Of a stretch of 64,000 bases of DNA, positions 51,302 to 59,404 are shown in pieces; the first letter of the stretch is position 1; each line of letters begins with the position of its first letter. Origin of the DNA: Oscillospiraceae bacterium (GTDB lineage: Bacteria > Bacillota > Clostridia > Oscillospirales > Oscillospiraceae); NCBI GenBank assembly GCA_902787755.1, contig CADAHL010000009.1:1-64000 (forward strand). The letters run 5' to 3'. The translations under genes were made by a program, and so were the position numbers. The notes beneath the pieces were generated by a model. That model was not told where the DNA came from, searched no databases, and was given only the letters and a program-made list of their open reading frames with translations.

Positions 51302-51843
51302 AACTGAAAGCGATTGCCCGGCTGGTGAAGCAGGCCGGGGTTCTGGTGCTCTGGGATGAGGGCAGGTGGATCGGGACCGGAGAGGCCATGTATTCCTCCC
51401 CGCTGCCCGGCCTGGACGAGGATCAGATCCTGACCGTGCTGGACCTGAGCGCCAAGGAGCAGGAGAAGATCGAGATCCGCTGGGGCAGCGAGGACGAGCG
51501 GGGATGGGATCTGGAGGACCGGCCCGAGGAGCCGGAGCTGCGCTGGCCCAAGCTGATTCTGAGCATCGGGGGAGAGAGCTGGATCCCCTTTCGGGCGCCG
51601 CTCAGCCCGGCGCCGGCGCTGCTGCGGGCGGATCTGCTGGCGCCCCTCCGGGACAGCCGGGAGCAGCTGCGGGTCTGCCAGCGGCGGAACGCGGCGGGGG
51701 AGCCCTATCTGGTGGTGTGCGCCGGGTGGATGGTGCTGTCGGTGTTTCAGCCGGGCAGCCCCTCCGGCCTGTGGGACGAGCTGCACGAGCTTTCCAAGCC
51801 CGTGGGCTTTGACCCGGCCACCGGGGAGGTGGTGGCGGAATGA
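51298..51843 (+). CDS. Hypothetical phage protein
   Basis: A 181-residue soluble protein not recognised. It starts LKAIARLVKQAGVLVLWDEG and has VLDLSAKEQEKIEIRWGS. Its second half is Leu/Pro-rich with VVCAGWMVLSVFQPG. It overlaps both neighbours by 4 bases and so belongs to the early operon. Confidence 0.6.
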   Translation: MKLKAIARLVKQAGVLVLWDEGRWIGTGEAMYSSPLPGLDEDQILTVLDLSAKEQEKIEIRWGSEDERGWDLEDRPEEPELRWPKLILSIGGESWIPFRAPLSPAPALLRADLLAPLRDSREQLRVCQRRNAAGEPYLVVCAGWMVLSVFQPGSPSGLWDELHELSKPVGFDPATGEVVAE

Positions 51844-52193
51844 CGCTGCTGGAGAAGGCCGTGGAGATGACCGGGTGGGCGCCGGAGCTGATCCGGGACA
51901 AGCTGTGCCCCTCGGATCTGGAGATGGAGGAGGACCGATATACCATAAACGGCTGCGAAGTTCTCAAAGAGCTGGGCAGCTGCCGGGCCTGCTGGGGGCG
52001 GGAAGTGGAGAGCGGGCTGCCGGGAGTGTCGCCCCCTACGGACGAAATGGGGAGCGGGGACAACCCCTCCGGCCTTCGGCCACCTCCCCTTGCACAAGGG
52101 AGGCAGGAGTGGGCGTCAAGTACGTCGGCCCCTGCGGGGAGAACGGAGCCCCTTCCGCCTGCGGCACCTCCCCCAAAGGGGGAGGCGGGATGA
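51840..52193 (+). CDS. Hypothetical phage protein with a C-terminus formed from repeats
   Basis: The first ~60 of 117 residues look ordinary (LLEKAVEMTGWAPELIRDKL, two Cys in SCRACW). From about residue 62 the protein is Pro/Gly/Ser-rich (GVSPPTDEMGSGDNPSGL) because it reads through two tandem dispersed palindromes (52020-52189). The original stop was probably earlier. Confidence 0.5.
   Translation: MTLLEKAVEMTGWAPELIRDKLCPSDLEMEEDRYTINGCEVLKELGSCRACWGREVESGLPGVSPPTDEMGSGDNPSGLRPPPLAQGRQEWASSTSAPAGRTEPLPPAAPPPKGEAG
52020..52189. repeat. Two dispersed GC-rich palindromic repeats in tandem
   Basis: The cores cctccccttgcacaagggaggc and cctcccccaaagggggaggc are accompanied by ggcctt/cggcc arms. 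They resemble copies near 31400, 31740, 44030 and 58720. Confidence 0.65.
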
Positions 52194-52417
52194 GCGATCC
52201 GATCTTTATCAGGCTGTGCAGGAAGTGCGCGTCGGCTACCAGCTGGCAGAGAGGCCGGCCGCGGGGGTACATGCTCCTGGAGGAGCCGGAGAGCGGGAAG
52301 ACGCTGACCTGCCCCATGTGCTTCCGGCCCGCGACGGTCTATCGCTATGAGTTCGTGGCGAGGCCGCCGCAGCAGGCGCCAAAGACCGGCGGCGGGGAGC
52401 GGGCCAGAAGCAGTTGA
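52190..52417 (+). CDS. Small Cys-containing phage protein
   Basis: A 75-residue protein with CRKC and CPMC, a likely zinc ribbon, and a basic tail. Its ribosome site (gggggaggcggg) lies within the preceding repeat, so the insertion has supplied or replaced the translation signal. Confidence 0.58.
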   Translation: MSDPIFIRLCRKCASATSWQRGRPRGYMLLEEPESGKTLTCPMCFRPATVYRYEFVARPPQQAPKTGGGERARSS

Positions 52418-52652
52418 TCCCGGATCCTGCGCTCTCGAAAGAGAGCGTGGGCTCGGAGACCAACGGACCTTGAAAACCGAAGACAAAAAAGAAATGAGAA
52501 CGGCGCCCACGCGCGTGCGCGTGTGCGTGCGTTCTTATGATTGACCTTTAAGCGTCTAAGGTTTCGACAGAATCTAAAATCACACTGGGATCGGCAGTCG
52601 GGGATCCTCTCTCCGTCCGCCGATCCGCTCAGCGGAATATGGGAGGAGCGGG
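52418..52652. other. Candidate replication-origin region before the HUH Rep gene
   Basis: No gene is seen. At 52509-52532 the sequence alternates purine and pyrimidine (cgcgcgtgcgcgtgtgcgtg core), a Z-DNA-type tract. An inverted repeat ggatcggc...gccgatcc spans about 52589-52626. The position just upstream of the Rep gene suits an initiation site, but a nick site cannot be assigned. Confidence 0.35.
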
Positions 52653-53456
52653 ATGCAAATCATGGAGTACCACATCATCAGCGGAAACGTCATCGAGACC
52701 CGGCGGAGCTACATGGCCATGAGGCCCAGGAAGCGGCGGGGAACCAGGGTGGCCGGGGCCAGCTCCCAGAAGAAGATCCTGGCCAACGAGCGGGAGACGG
52801 TGAAGCGCCTGGCCAGGATCCTGAACTGCAATTTTTCCACGGGGCTGCTGTGGGTGACGCTCAAATACTCCAACGGCAGACTGCCGGAGAGCTATGAGGA
52901 GGCGCAGAAGACTATGGAGAAATTTCTGCGGAAGCTGAGAGCGGGCGTGGAGGGCCTGAAGTATGTGGACGTCACAGCCAACTGGAGCCCCAAGCACGAC
53001 CGGCCGGCCCGCCTGCATCACCACATCGCCCTGCCGGTGGACCTGAGCCTGGACGCGCTGCGCCGGCTCTGGCCGGAGGGAGAGATCTACATAGAGACCG
53101 TCTCCCGGCCGGGGGATCTGACGGGCCTGGCCGCCTATATGCTGGCAAACGTCCGGGGTCTGGAGCCGGGCAAGAAAAAGTACAGCTGCTCCAAGGGCCT
53201 CAAAAAGCCCGTCTATACCGAGCCCAGGCCCGTGGACGAGATCGAGGGCGTCCAGGCCCTGCCGGAGACCTGGGTGGTGGACGGCGAGACCAGCCGGGAC
53301 GACGAGGGCCGGGTGATCGGCAGCTATATCCGGGCGGTGGCCCAGGAGCCGCCCAAGGTCCGGGGGAGCATGGTGATTCTGCCCCGGAGGAAGAAAAGGA
53401 AACAGTCCTTCGGGGACGGGGAGAGTCTGGCGGAGATCCGCCGGGCCGACGATTGA
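52653..53456 (+). CDS. HUH-type (G2P/ORF2-like) replication-associated protein
   Basis: A 267-residue protein resembling rolling-circle replication proteins. It has a metal-binding HUH-like triad H122-H124 in RLHHHIALP and a candidate nucleophile Tyr162 in LAAYMLANVRG. The upstream strand FSTGLLWVTLKYSN fits motif I. The ATG has a GGGAGGAGCGGG site. No DnaB, DnaC or primase gene is in the early region, so this may be the phage's replication initiator. Confidence 0.72.
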   Translation: MQIMEYHIISGNVIETRRSYMAMRPRKRRGTRVAGASSQKKILANERETVKRLARILNCNFSTGLLWVTLKYSNGRLPESYEEAQKTMEKFLRKLRAGVEGLKYVDVTANWSPKHDRPARLHHHIALPVDLSLDALRRLWPEGEIYIETVSRPGDLTGLAAYMLANVRGLEPGKKKYSCSKGLKKPVYTEPRPVDEIEGVQALPETWVVDGETSRDDEGRVIGSYIRAVAQEPPKVRGSMVILPRRKKRKQSFGDGESLAEIRRADD

Positions 53457-53471
53457 GAGGGGGAGCGGAGC

Positions 53472-53909
53472 ATGAAAACGAGTGACTGGCTGATCCCGCG
53501 GCTGCGGGAACTGAACGGAGAGCGGGAAGCGCTCATTGCCATCCCGGAGCGGATCCAGACCCTGAAGCTGTCCTTCGGGGCGATCCGGGCCGCCAGGACG
53601 GACGGAGATCCGGTGTCGGGAGGCACCAACCGGCGGGAGGATGCGCTGCTGGCCAACATCGCCGAGCGGGATCGCCTGCGGCAGAATCTGGAGGTCACCC
53701 GGCGGGAAGTGGAGCAGCTGGAGCGGGCCCTGAAAAAGCTCAGCGAGGACGAGCGCCTGATCATCGATCGCTTTTACATCGATCGGCCCAGGGACCACGT
53801 GGAGCGCCTCTGTGAGGAGCTGCACCTGGAAAAGAGCCAGGTCTACGAGCTGAAGAACCGGGCGCTGATCAGCCTGGCGCGGGCGCTCTACGGCCAGGTG
53901 AATCTGTAG
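53472..53909 (+). CDS. Sigma-70 region 4-like phage regulator (ArpU-type)
   Basis: A 145-residue protein with a coiled-coil first part (about residues 5-95) and a C-terminal helix-turn-helix (LSEDERLIIDRFYID, then ERLCEELHLEKSQVYELKNRAL). This layout is shared by ArpU/DUF1492 late regulators of Firmicute phages. It lies just before the late genes and a promoter at 53946, so late transcription control is likely. Confidence 0.8.
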   Translation: MKTSDWLIPRLRELNGEREALIAIPERIQTLKLSFGAIRAARTDGDPVSGGTNRREDALLANIAERDRLRQNLEVTRREVEQLERALKKLSEDERLIIDRFYIDRPRDHVERLCEELHLEKSQVYELKNRALISLARALYGQVNL

Positions 53910-53945
53910 GCCGGAAAAATCCCGGACGATTTTTGCACAGGGCCG

Positions 53946-53954
53946 TGCTATAAT
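53946..53954 (+). promoter_or_regulatory. Probable phage late promoter (extended -10)
   Basis: TGC-TATAAT is a perfect extended -10 without a consensus -35, as expected if an activator such as the 53472 product supplies the -35 contact. Confidence 0.55.
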
Positions 53955-54046
53955 GGCAGCATGGAAAAAAGGCGGTGAGATACCCGCCGATCATACTGCC
54001 GGGCGGCTCCTGTGCTGGATCATGGGGGCCGCCATCTTTTTTGCCT

Positions 54047-54235
54047 ATGGAAGTGAGAACGCTGTGCCCGCGGTGCCGGGCCAATTATCTGGACGCCGGC
54101 TACCGGCTGCGGCTGATCCCGGGGCGCTATCGGCAGCCCTGCGATCTGTGCACCCGTCCCGGCAACTCCTACTCCCTGGAGGATCAAGATGCTCAAAGCC
54201 TGCAGTATTTGCGGCAGAATCCACAAACGCGGTGA
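54047..54235 (+). CDS. Small Cys-rich phage protein
   Basis: A 62-residue protein with CPRCRANY and CDLC, a likely zinc site. An upstream GTG at 53975 would add 24 residues. It overlaps the HNH gene. The start is uncertain. Confidence 0.5.
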   Translation: MEVRTLCPRCRANYLDAGYRLRLIPGRYRQPCDLCTRPGNSYSLEDQDAQSLQYLRQNPQTR

Positions 54236-54620
54236 GATCTGCCCGAAGGCAGCCAAGCGCCGCTATCTTCGCCGGGAGGAGGAGCGGGGGCGCTACACCT
54301 ACGCCTTCGCCAAGCTATCCCAGCAGATCAAGGCGCGGCAGTCCCAGCTCTGTCCTCTGTGCCTGCTGGCGGGAGATCTGAGGCCCAAGCCCCTGGAGAC
54401 CCACCACATCGAGAAGATCGTGGACCGGCCTGATCTGCTGCTGGACGACGCGAATCTGATCGCGCTGTGCAATGAGCATCATCGTCAGGCCGACGAGGGC
54501 GAGATCGAGAAGTCCGTGCTCCGGGATCTGGCCGCCGAAAGGGACGGATCGGAGTCCCCCCCGGCCTGGGTGACCCTCGTTTATTCTCGCCGCGAAACCA
54601 CAGGCCCCACCCAAAAATAA
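54189..54620 (+). CDS. HNH endonuclease
   Basis: A 143-residue HNH nuclease. An N-terminal Cys pair (CSICG, ICP) is followed by CPLCLLAG, the catalytic LETHHIEKI, and LIALCNEHHRQ. HNH proteins beside terminase genes assist genome packaging in many HK97-type phages. It is followed at once by terS. Confidence 0.88.
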   Translation: MLKACSICGRIHKRGEICPKAAKRRYLRREEERGRYTYAFAKLSQQIKARQSQLCPLCLLAGDLRPKPLETHHIEKIVDRPDLLLDDANLIALCNEHHRQADEGEIEKSVLRDLAAERDGSESPPAWVTLVYSRRETTGPTQK

Positions 54621-54734
54621 GAAAAATTCCCAAAATGAAAAATCCGCCAGAAATGGGACAAGCCAGGGGCAGGCGGCGGGGAGGCCGGAGAAGTCGATCC
54701 CCTTCGGGGGATCGAGGCGGAGGAGGTGAAACGG

Positions 54735-55223
54735 ATGGCCAGACCGAGCAAGTCTGCGGAGATTCTGGAAAGTGAAGGGAAATCCCACCGGACGAAAGCG
54801 GAAATCGAGCAGAGAAAAGCGGCGGAGGCTGCCGTCCTCACCGGAATCAAGATGAGCGAGAGCCCCGAAGTCAAGGTGGATCCGGTAGCCCATGCAGAGT
54901 TCCGCCGAGTGAAGAAGATCCTGACCGCCGCCGGGAAGTTTGACGCGCTGTATGAAGCTGTCATCAACGACTACTGCCTGGCAAAGTCGGACATCGCCAG
55001 ATATCAAGCGCTGCGGGCGGAGGTCGAGCAGCAGGAGGACCTGAAGCCGGTGGACAAGCTGGACGCGCTGCTCTCCTGTGACCGCATGATTGAGAAGCTG
55101 AAGAAGAAGCGCTTCGACATCGAGAAGGAGAACGGTATGACTATCGCCTCCTCTGCCAGGGCCATCCCGAAGAAGGTGACCCGGGAGGCAAATCCGCTGC
55201 TGGAGATCCTGAGCAATGGATGA
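54735..55223 (+). CDS. Terminase small subunit (P27-like)
   Basis: A 162-residue basic protein with the P27-type layout. It has an N-terminal basic region (ARPSKSAEILESEGK), AHAEFRRVKKIL, YEAVINDYCLAKSD, and ANPLLEIL at the end. It probably binds phage DNA to start packaging. The ATG at 54735 has an AGGAGGTGA site. It overlaps terL by 8 bases. Confidence 0.83.
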   Translation: MARPSKSAEILESEGKSHRTKAEIEQRKAAEAAVLTGIKMSESPEVKVDPVAHAEFRRVKKILTAAGKFDALYEAVINDYCLAKSDIARYQALRAEVEQQEDLKPVDKLDALLSCDRMIEKLKKKRFDIEKENGMTIASSARAIPKKVTREANPLLEILSNG

Positions 55224-56892
55224 GCTGCGAAGCGGCAAGGCCGTGGCTTATGCTCGCTGGTGCCTGCCCGAGGACAACCGAAAGGTGCCCAGATACGTCC
55301 GGATGCAGGCCAGACAATGGCTGGACATTGTGGAGGGCCGGGACCCGTCGGCCCGGATCGACGAGGCAAGGTATCGGAAGATCTGCAAGCTGCTGCGAGT
55401 GATCATACACCCGGACCTGAAGGCGCCGCTGTACGACACGCTGGAGGATTACGCCTGGTTCCTGATCACCGCGGTGTTCTGCACGGTAGATCCGGCCGGA
55501 AACCGATATTTCGAGACGGTGCTGCTGGAAATCGCACGAAAGAACTTCAAGACCTTCAACAGCGCCGTGATCTTCATTCTGTTGATGCTCACCGAGCCTC
55601 GCTTCTCCCGCTTCTTTTCGGTAGCGCCGGATCTGAAGCTGTCCTCGGAGCTGAAACTGGCCATTCGGAAGATCATCAAGTCCTCGCCGCTGCTGGACGA
55701 CAAGGTTTTCAAGACCCTGCGCTCGGAGATCCGCTGCCCGCTGACGGACAGCGAATACACGCCCCTGGCCTACAGCGAGGACAAGATGGACGGCAAGCTG
55801 CCCAACGCTTTCCTGGCTGACGAGGCCGGAGCCATGGACTCCTATCCCATCGAGGCCATGCGCTCGGGCCAGATCACCCTGGACAGCAAGCTGGGCATCA
55901 TCATCTCCACCCAGTACCCAAACGACGACAACGGGATGATCGACGAGATCGACATCTCGAAGAAAACCCTGGACGGCCTGCTGGAAGACCGGCAGCGCTT
56001 TTCCTTGCTCTATGAGCCGGATCCGGAGCTGCTGAAGGACGAGCTCTGGATGACGGATGACACACTGATCTATCAGGCAAATCCGGTGGCGGTGAAGAAC
56101 GAGAAGATCTTCCGGGCCATCGTGAAGCTGAGAACGTCGGCGGCCCTCTATCCCAACAAGCGGGAAAACTTTCTCTGCAAGCATCTGAACATCAAATTCC
56201 GGGGCCTGGGCGTAGAGGGCTATGTGGACATGGACGCCCTGCGGCCATGCGCGGTCCAGCCGGATCCGGAGTGGTGGCGGGGCCGCCGGGTGTGGCTGGG
56301 CCTGGACCTGAGCCAGAGCGACGACAATACCGCCGTGGCCATGGTCACCGCCGAGGACGGGATGCTCTATGCCAGGGTCTGGGGCTTCATCCCGGCGGAC
56401 GCCGTGGAGAAGAAGACCAAGAAGGAAAAGCTCAATTACGAGCGCCTGATCCGGGAGGGGCTGTGCATCGCCTGCGGCGATTCCATCATCGACTACTCCG
56501 CCGTGGAGGAGCACATCCTGGCCCTGCCGGAGAACTACGGGGTGGAGATCGTCCAGGTGGGCTATGACCGTTGGAACGCCATCTCGACCGTCCAGAAGTT
56601 GGAGGCGGCGGGGATCGAATGCGTGGAGATCAAGCAGCACTCCAGCGTGCTGCACAGCCCCACCAAGCTCCTGCGGGAGAAGATCCTGTCAGGGCTCTTC
56701 CGATACGGCCGGAACCGGCTGCTGGAGGTCAATTTTGAGAACGCCCGCTGCACCGAGGACACCAACCGGAACAAATACGTCAACAAGAAAAAGAGCGCCG
56801 GCAAGGTGGACGAGGTGGTGGCGATCATCAACGCCGTCTACCTGGTCGAGCAGGATCTGCTCAACGCCGGCAGCTTCCTGATCCAATACTGA
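55216..56892 (+). CDS. Terminase large subunit
   Basis: A 558-residue packaging ATPase-nuclease. The Walker A-like EIARKNFKT is at about residue 110, and Walker B is NAFLADEAGAM. The C-terminal RNase H-like nuclease starts WLGLDLSQSDDNTAVAMV, with later Asp in VQVGYDRWNA and DEVVAIINAVYL. The length is normal. Confidence 0.95.
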   Translation: MDELRSGKAVAYARWCLPEDNRKVPRYVRMQARQWLDIVEGRDPSARIDEARYRKICKLLRVIIHPDLKAPLYDTLEDYAWFLITAVFCTVDPAGNRYFETVLLEIARKNFKTFNSAVIFILLMLTEPRFSRFFSVAPDLKLSSELKLAIRKIIKSSPLLDDKVFKTLRSEIRCPLTDSEYTPLAYSEDKMDGKLPNAFLADEAGAMDSYPIEAMRSGQITLDSKLGIIISTQYPNDDNGMIDEIDISKKTLDGLLEDRQRFSLLYEPDPELLKDELWMTDDTLIYQANPVAVKNEKIFRAIVKLRTSAALYPNKRENFLCKHLNIKFRGLGVEGYVDMDALRPCAVQPDPEWWRGRRVWLGLDLSQSDDNTAVAMVTAEDGMLYARVWGFIPADAVEKKTKKEKLNYERLIREGLCIACGDSIIDYSAVEEHILALPENYGVEIVQVGYDRWNAISTVQKLEAAGIECVEIKQHSSVLHSPTKLLREKILSGLFRYGRNRLLEVNFENARCTEDTNRNKYVNKKKSAGKVDEVVAIINAVYLVEQDLLNAGSFLIQY

Positions 56893-56905
56893 GGAGTGAG
56901 AAAAC

Positions 56906-58447
56906 ATGGGACTTTTTGACTGGCTCCGCCGCCGGGAGGATCGGGCGGAGGGCGAGGTGGAAGTGGAGGACGCCCTGCTGCGGGCCATCCTTGGAAAGAG
57001 CACCGTGGACCGGAAGATGGCCCTGCAGGTGCCCACCGTCTCCGGCGGCATCGATCTGATCGCCGGGATCATCGCCCAGACGCCCATCGGCCTCTACAAA
57101 GAGGAAAACGGCAAGACCCGTCCGGTGACCGGGGATCCCCGGCTGAGGCTGCTCAACGACGAGCCGGAGGACAACATGGACGCCAATCAATTCTGGCGGG
57201 CCGTGGTGGCGGACTACTACCTGGGCAAGGGCGCCTACATCTTCATGAACCGCCGGAAGGGCAAGGTGGTGTCCCTGCACTATGTGCCGGAGGACAAGAT
57301 CAGCGTCCAGGCGAAAGAGGACCCCATCTTCAAGGACTTCGACCTGCAGGTGAACGGCCAGCTCTACCAGCCGCGGCACTTTATCAAGATCCTGCGCAAC
57401 TCCCGCGACGGCGCCACCGGGACGCCCATCACCGAGGAGAGCGCCAAGCTCATCCAGGTGGCTTACCGGTCCATGATTATGGAGCTGGCCATGGCCACCA
57501 GAGGCGGCAACAAGAAGGGTTTTTTGCAGAGCGACAAGCCTTTGAGCGACGCCGCCATGGAGAAGCTGAAGGCCGGGTGGAAAGAGGTCTACGGCGCTCA
57601 GGACAATTCGGCCATGGTCCTCAACAACGGCGTCACCTTCAAGGAGTGCACGGAAACAGCCGCAGAGCTGCAGCTGGACGAGAACAAGAAGACCAACGCC
57701 AACGAATTCGCGAAGATCTTCCACGTCTCGCCGGACGTGGTTTCCGGCCGGTCCGCGGATCTGGAGGGCCTGGTGAAGCTGGCGGCCATGCCGCTGATGA
57801 CGGCCATCCAGTGTGCTCTGAACAAGGATCTGCTGCTGGAGCGGGAGAAGGGAAGCCTGTACTTTGCCTTCGATACCAAGGAGCTGCTGAAGGGCTCGCT
57901 GCGGGAGCGGATGGAGGCCTACAAGACCGCCGTGGAGGCCAACATCATGCAGATCGACGAGGTCCGCTTCGCCGAGGATCTGGAGCCCCTGGGCCTGAGC
58001 TGGATCAAGCTGGGCCTGCAGGACGTGCTCTACGATCCCAAGACCAAGACCATCTACACCCCCAACACCAACCAGACCGCCACCATGGGCGAAAAGACGG
58101 TGCCTGGGGCGGCGAAATCCGAGGATCCGCCCTTGCAGGAGCGGGCCGATGATGGTAATATAGAGGAGCGGGGAAACCCGAACCACGATCCCACCAACGG
58201 ACGATTCACCAGCGGAGCGGGCGGGGGAAGCGCAGGCGGAGAGGGCGAGCGCCCATTTGCCAAGAAACCGCTGGCTCTGTCGAAGAGGGAATACGCCCAT
58301 GTGACAAGCGAGATCAGCACCCACTTCGAGGCGAGGTATAAGGGCAAAACAAGAGGCGTCATATATCTCTCCGACGGAAGTTACAGCTTCGAAATACGCG
58401 GATTTGGCGACTATAATATTTTTGCAAAGAAAGGGCTAAAGAAATGA
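56906..58447 (+). CDS. Portal protein (HK97 type) with an extra C-terminal domain
   Basis: A 513-residue protein. Residues 1-~415 are an HK97-type portal (TVSGGIDLIAGIIAQTPIGLY, FWRAVVADYYLGKGAY, KTNANEFAKIFHVSPDVVSG). A Gly/Ser-rich linker follows (NPNHDPTNGRFTSGAGGGSA). The last ~60 residues form a separate basic domain (LSKREYAHVTSEISTHF, GFGDYNIFAKKGLKK) coded by more AT-rich DNA. Such tails on phage head proteins are often toxin-like. The gene overlaps a small acidic gene by 4 bases. Confidence 0.9.
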   Translation: MGLFDWLRRREDRAEGEVEVEDALLRAILGKSTVDRKMALQVPTVSGGIDLIAGIIAQTPIGLYKEENGKTRPVTGDPRLRLLNDEPEDNMDANQFWRAVVADYYLGKGAYIFMNRRKGKVVSLHYVPEDKISVQAKEDPIFKDFDLQVNGQLYQPRHFIKILRNSRDGATGTPITEESAKLIQVAYRSMIMELAMATRGGNKKGFLQSDKPLSDAAMEKLKAGWKEVYGAQDNSAMVLNNGVTFKECTETAAELQLDENKKTNANEFAKIFHVSPDVVSGRSADLEGLVKLAAMPLMTAIQCALNKDLLLEREKGSLYFAFDTKELLKGSLRERMEAYKTAVEANIMQIDEVRFAEDLEPLGLSWIKLGLQDVLYDPKTKTIYTPNTNQTATMGEKTVPGAAKSEDPPLQERADDGNIEERGNPNHDPTNGRFTSGAGGGSAGGEGERPFAKKPLALSKREYAHVTSEISTHFEARYKGKTRGVIYLSDGSYSFEIRGFGDYNIFAKKGLKK

Positions 58448-58641
58448 GCGAGGGGAAAAGCATCAAAGAATTGGCAGAAGCTATTGATGACTCTTATGAG
58501 GATTTCGTTCGTTGGGTGACCGAGTTTGCTGAAGAGCGGGCAGATTTGGAACCGAAGCTCAGGCAGTTCATTACTGGCAAGACGAATATCACAAGCTCTG
58601 ATGTTCTCGAGTATATCGACGATGTACTTGATCCCAAGTAA
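58444..58641 (+). CDS. Small acidic protein, candidate immunity partner of the portal C-terminal domain
   Basis: A 65-residue strongly acidic helical protein (ELAEAIDDSYEDFVRWV, ADLEPKLRQFI, VLEYIDDVLDPK). Its DNA is more AT-rich than the phage backbone. It overlaps the toxin-like 3' end of the portal gene by 4 bases and is followed by a terminator, as an immunity gene would be. No family is recognised. Confidence 0.6.
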   Translation: MSEGKSIKELAEAIDDSYEDFVRWVTEFAEERADLEPKLRQFITGKTNITSSDVLEYIDDVLDPK

Positions 58642-58667
58642 GTCACAACAACCAAATACACCCGCAC

Positions 58668-58700
58668 AAGCATCTTGTTGAAAAACAGGGTGCTTTTTTC
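58668..58700 (+). terminator. Terminator after the small acidic gene
   Basis: A stem agcatcttgtt/aacagggtgct (with G-T pairs) is followed by TTTTTT. A terminator inside a phage head operon is unusual and marks the preceding module as an insertion. Confidence 0.65.
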
Positions 58701-58711
58701 ATGCCTGAAAG

Positions 58712-58770
58712 ACAGGAGAATCCCCCAGTCCGGCTGACGCCGGACAGCCCCCTTTAGGCAAGGGGGCCTA
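58712..58770. repeat. Dispersed GC-rich palindromic repeat
   Basis: The pieces gtccggctgacgccggac and ccccctttaggcaagggggcc match the family at 31405-31440 and 52020-52189. Confidence 0.6.
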
Positions 58771-58789
58771 AGAGGAAGGAGAGACTGAA

Positions 58790-59404
58790 ATGAAAATCGA
58801 AATTCGGGCGGACGGCGCCCACATCTCCGGCTATGTGAACGCCACGGAGAAGAAAAGCCGCCCGGTGATGACGCCTCACGGCAAGGTGATTGAGGTTATC
58901 GAGCCCAGGGCCTTTGAACAGGCCATCGAGAGGGCCGGAAACATCACCGTGAGCGTGGATCACGATCAGACCCACATCTACGCCAGCACCGAGGCCGGTA
59001 CCTGCACCCTCTACGAGGACCCCATCGGCCTGCATGCCGACGTGCTGATCACCGATCCGGAGCTGATCCAGCTGGCCAAGGCCGGGAAGATCCGGGGCTG
59101 GAGCTTTGGCATGTACAACGTGGTGGACGAGCTGGAGCCTCGGGCGGACGAGCTGCCCATCCGGCACGTCAAGAGCCTGGATCTGGACCACCTGACCCTG
59201 GTGGTACACAAAAATCCCGTCTATTCCGCCACGTCCGTGGAGCTGCGCGCGGACGCGGAAGTGCAGATGGAGACCCGCAGCAGCGAGGAAACCCCGCAAA
59301 TCTCGGAGACTGAGCCGAAAGAGGCTGAGCCTCCGATTTTTGATATCGACAGTTACAGGCGGAGGGCCGAGGCCCTCAGAAACAACAGAGGAGGAAAAAA
59401 ATGA
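58790..59404 (+). CDS. HK97-family prohead protease
   Basis: A 204-residue serine protease that matures the capsid. The fold is that of herpesvirus assemblins. The catalytic His is in VSVDHDQTH, the catalytic Ser in GWSFGMYNV, and a second His-containing strand is SLDLDHLTLV. It overlaps the capsid gene by 4 bases. Confidence 0.93.
   Translation: MKIEIRADGAHISGYVNATEKKSRPVMTPHGKVIEVIEPRAFEQAIERAGNITVSVDHDQTHIYASTEAGTCTLYEDPIGLHADVLITDPELIQLAKAGKIRGWSFGMYNVVDELEPRADELPIRHVKSLDLDHLTLVVHKNPVYSATSVELRADAEVQMETRSSEETPQISETEPKEAEPPIFDIDSYRRRAEALRNNRGGKK

Noticed and set aside
53953-54381. 142-residue open frame across the late promoter
   Set aside because: It starts at the -10 element itself and overlaps the HNH and Cys-rich genes in another frame.
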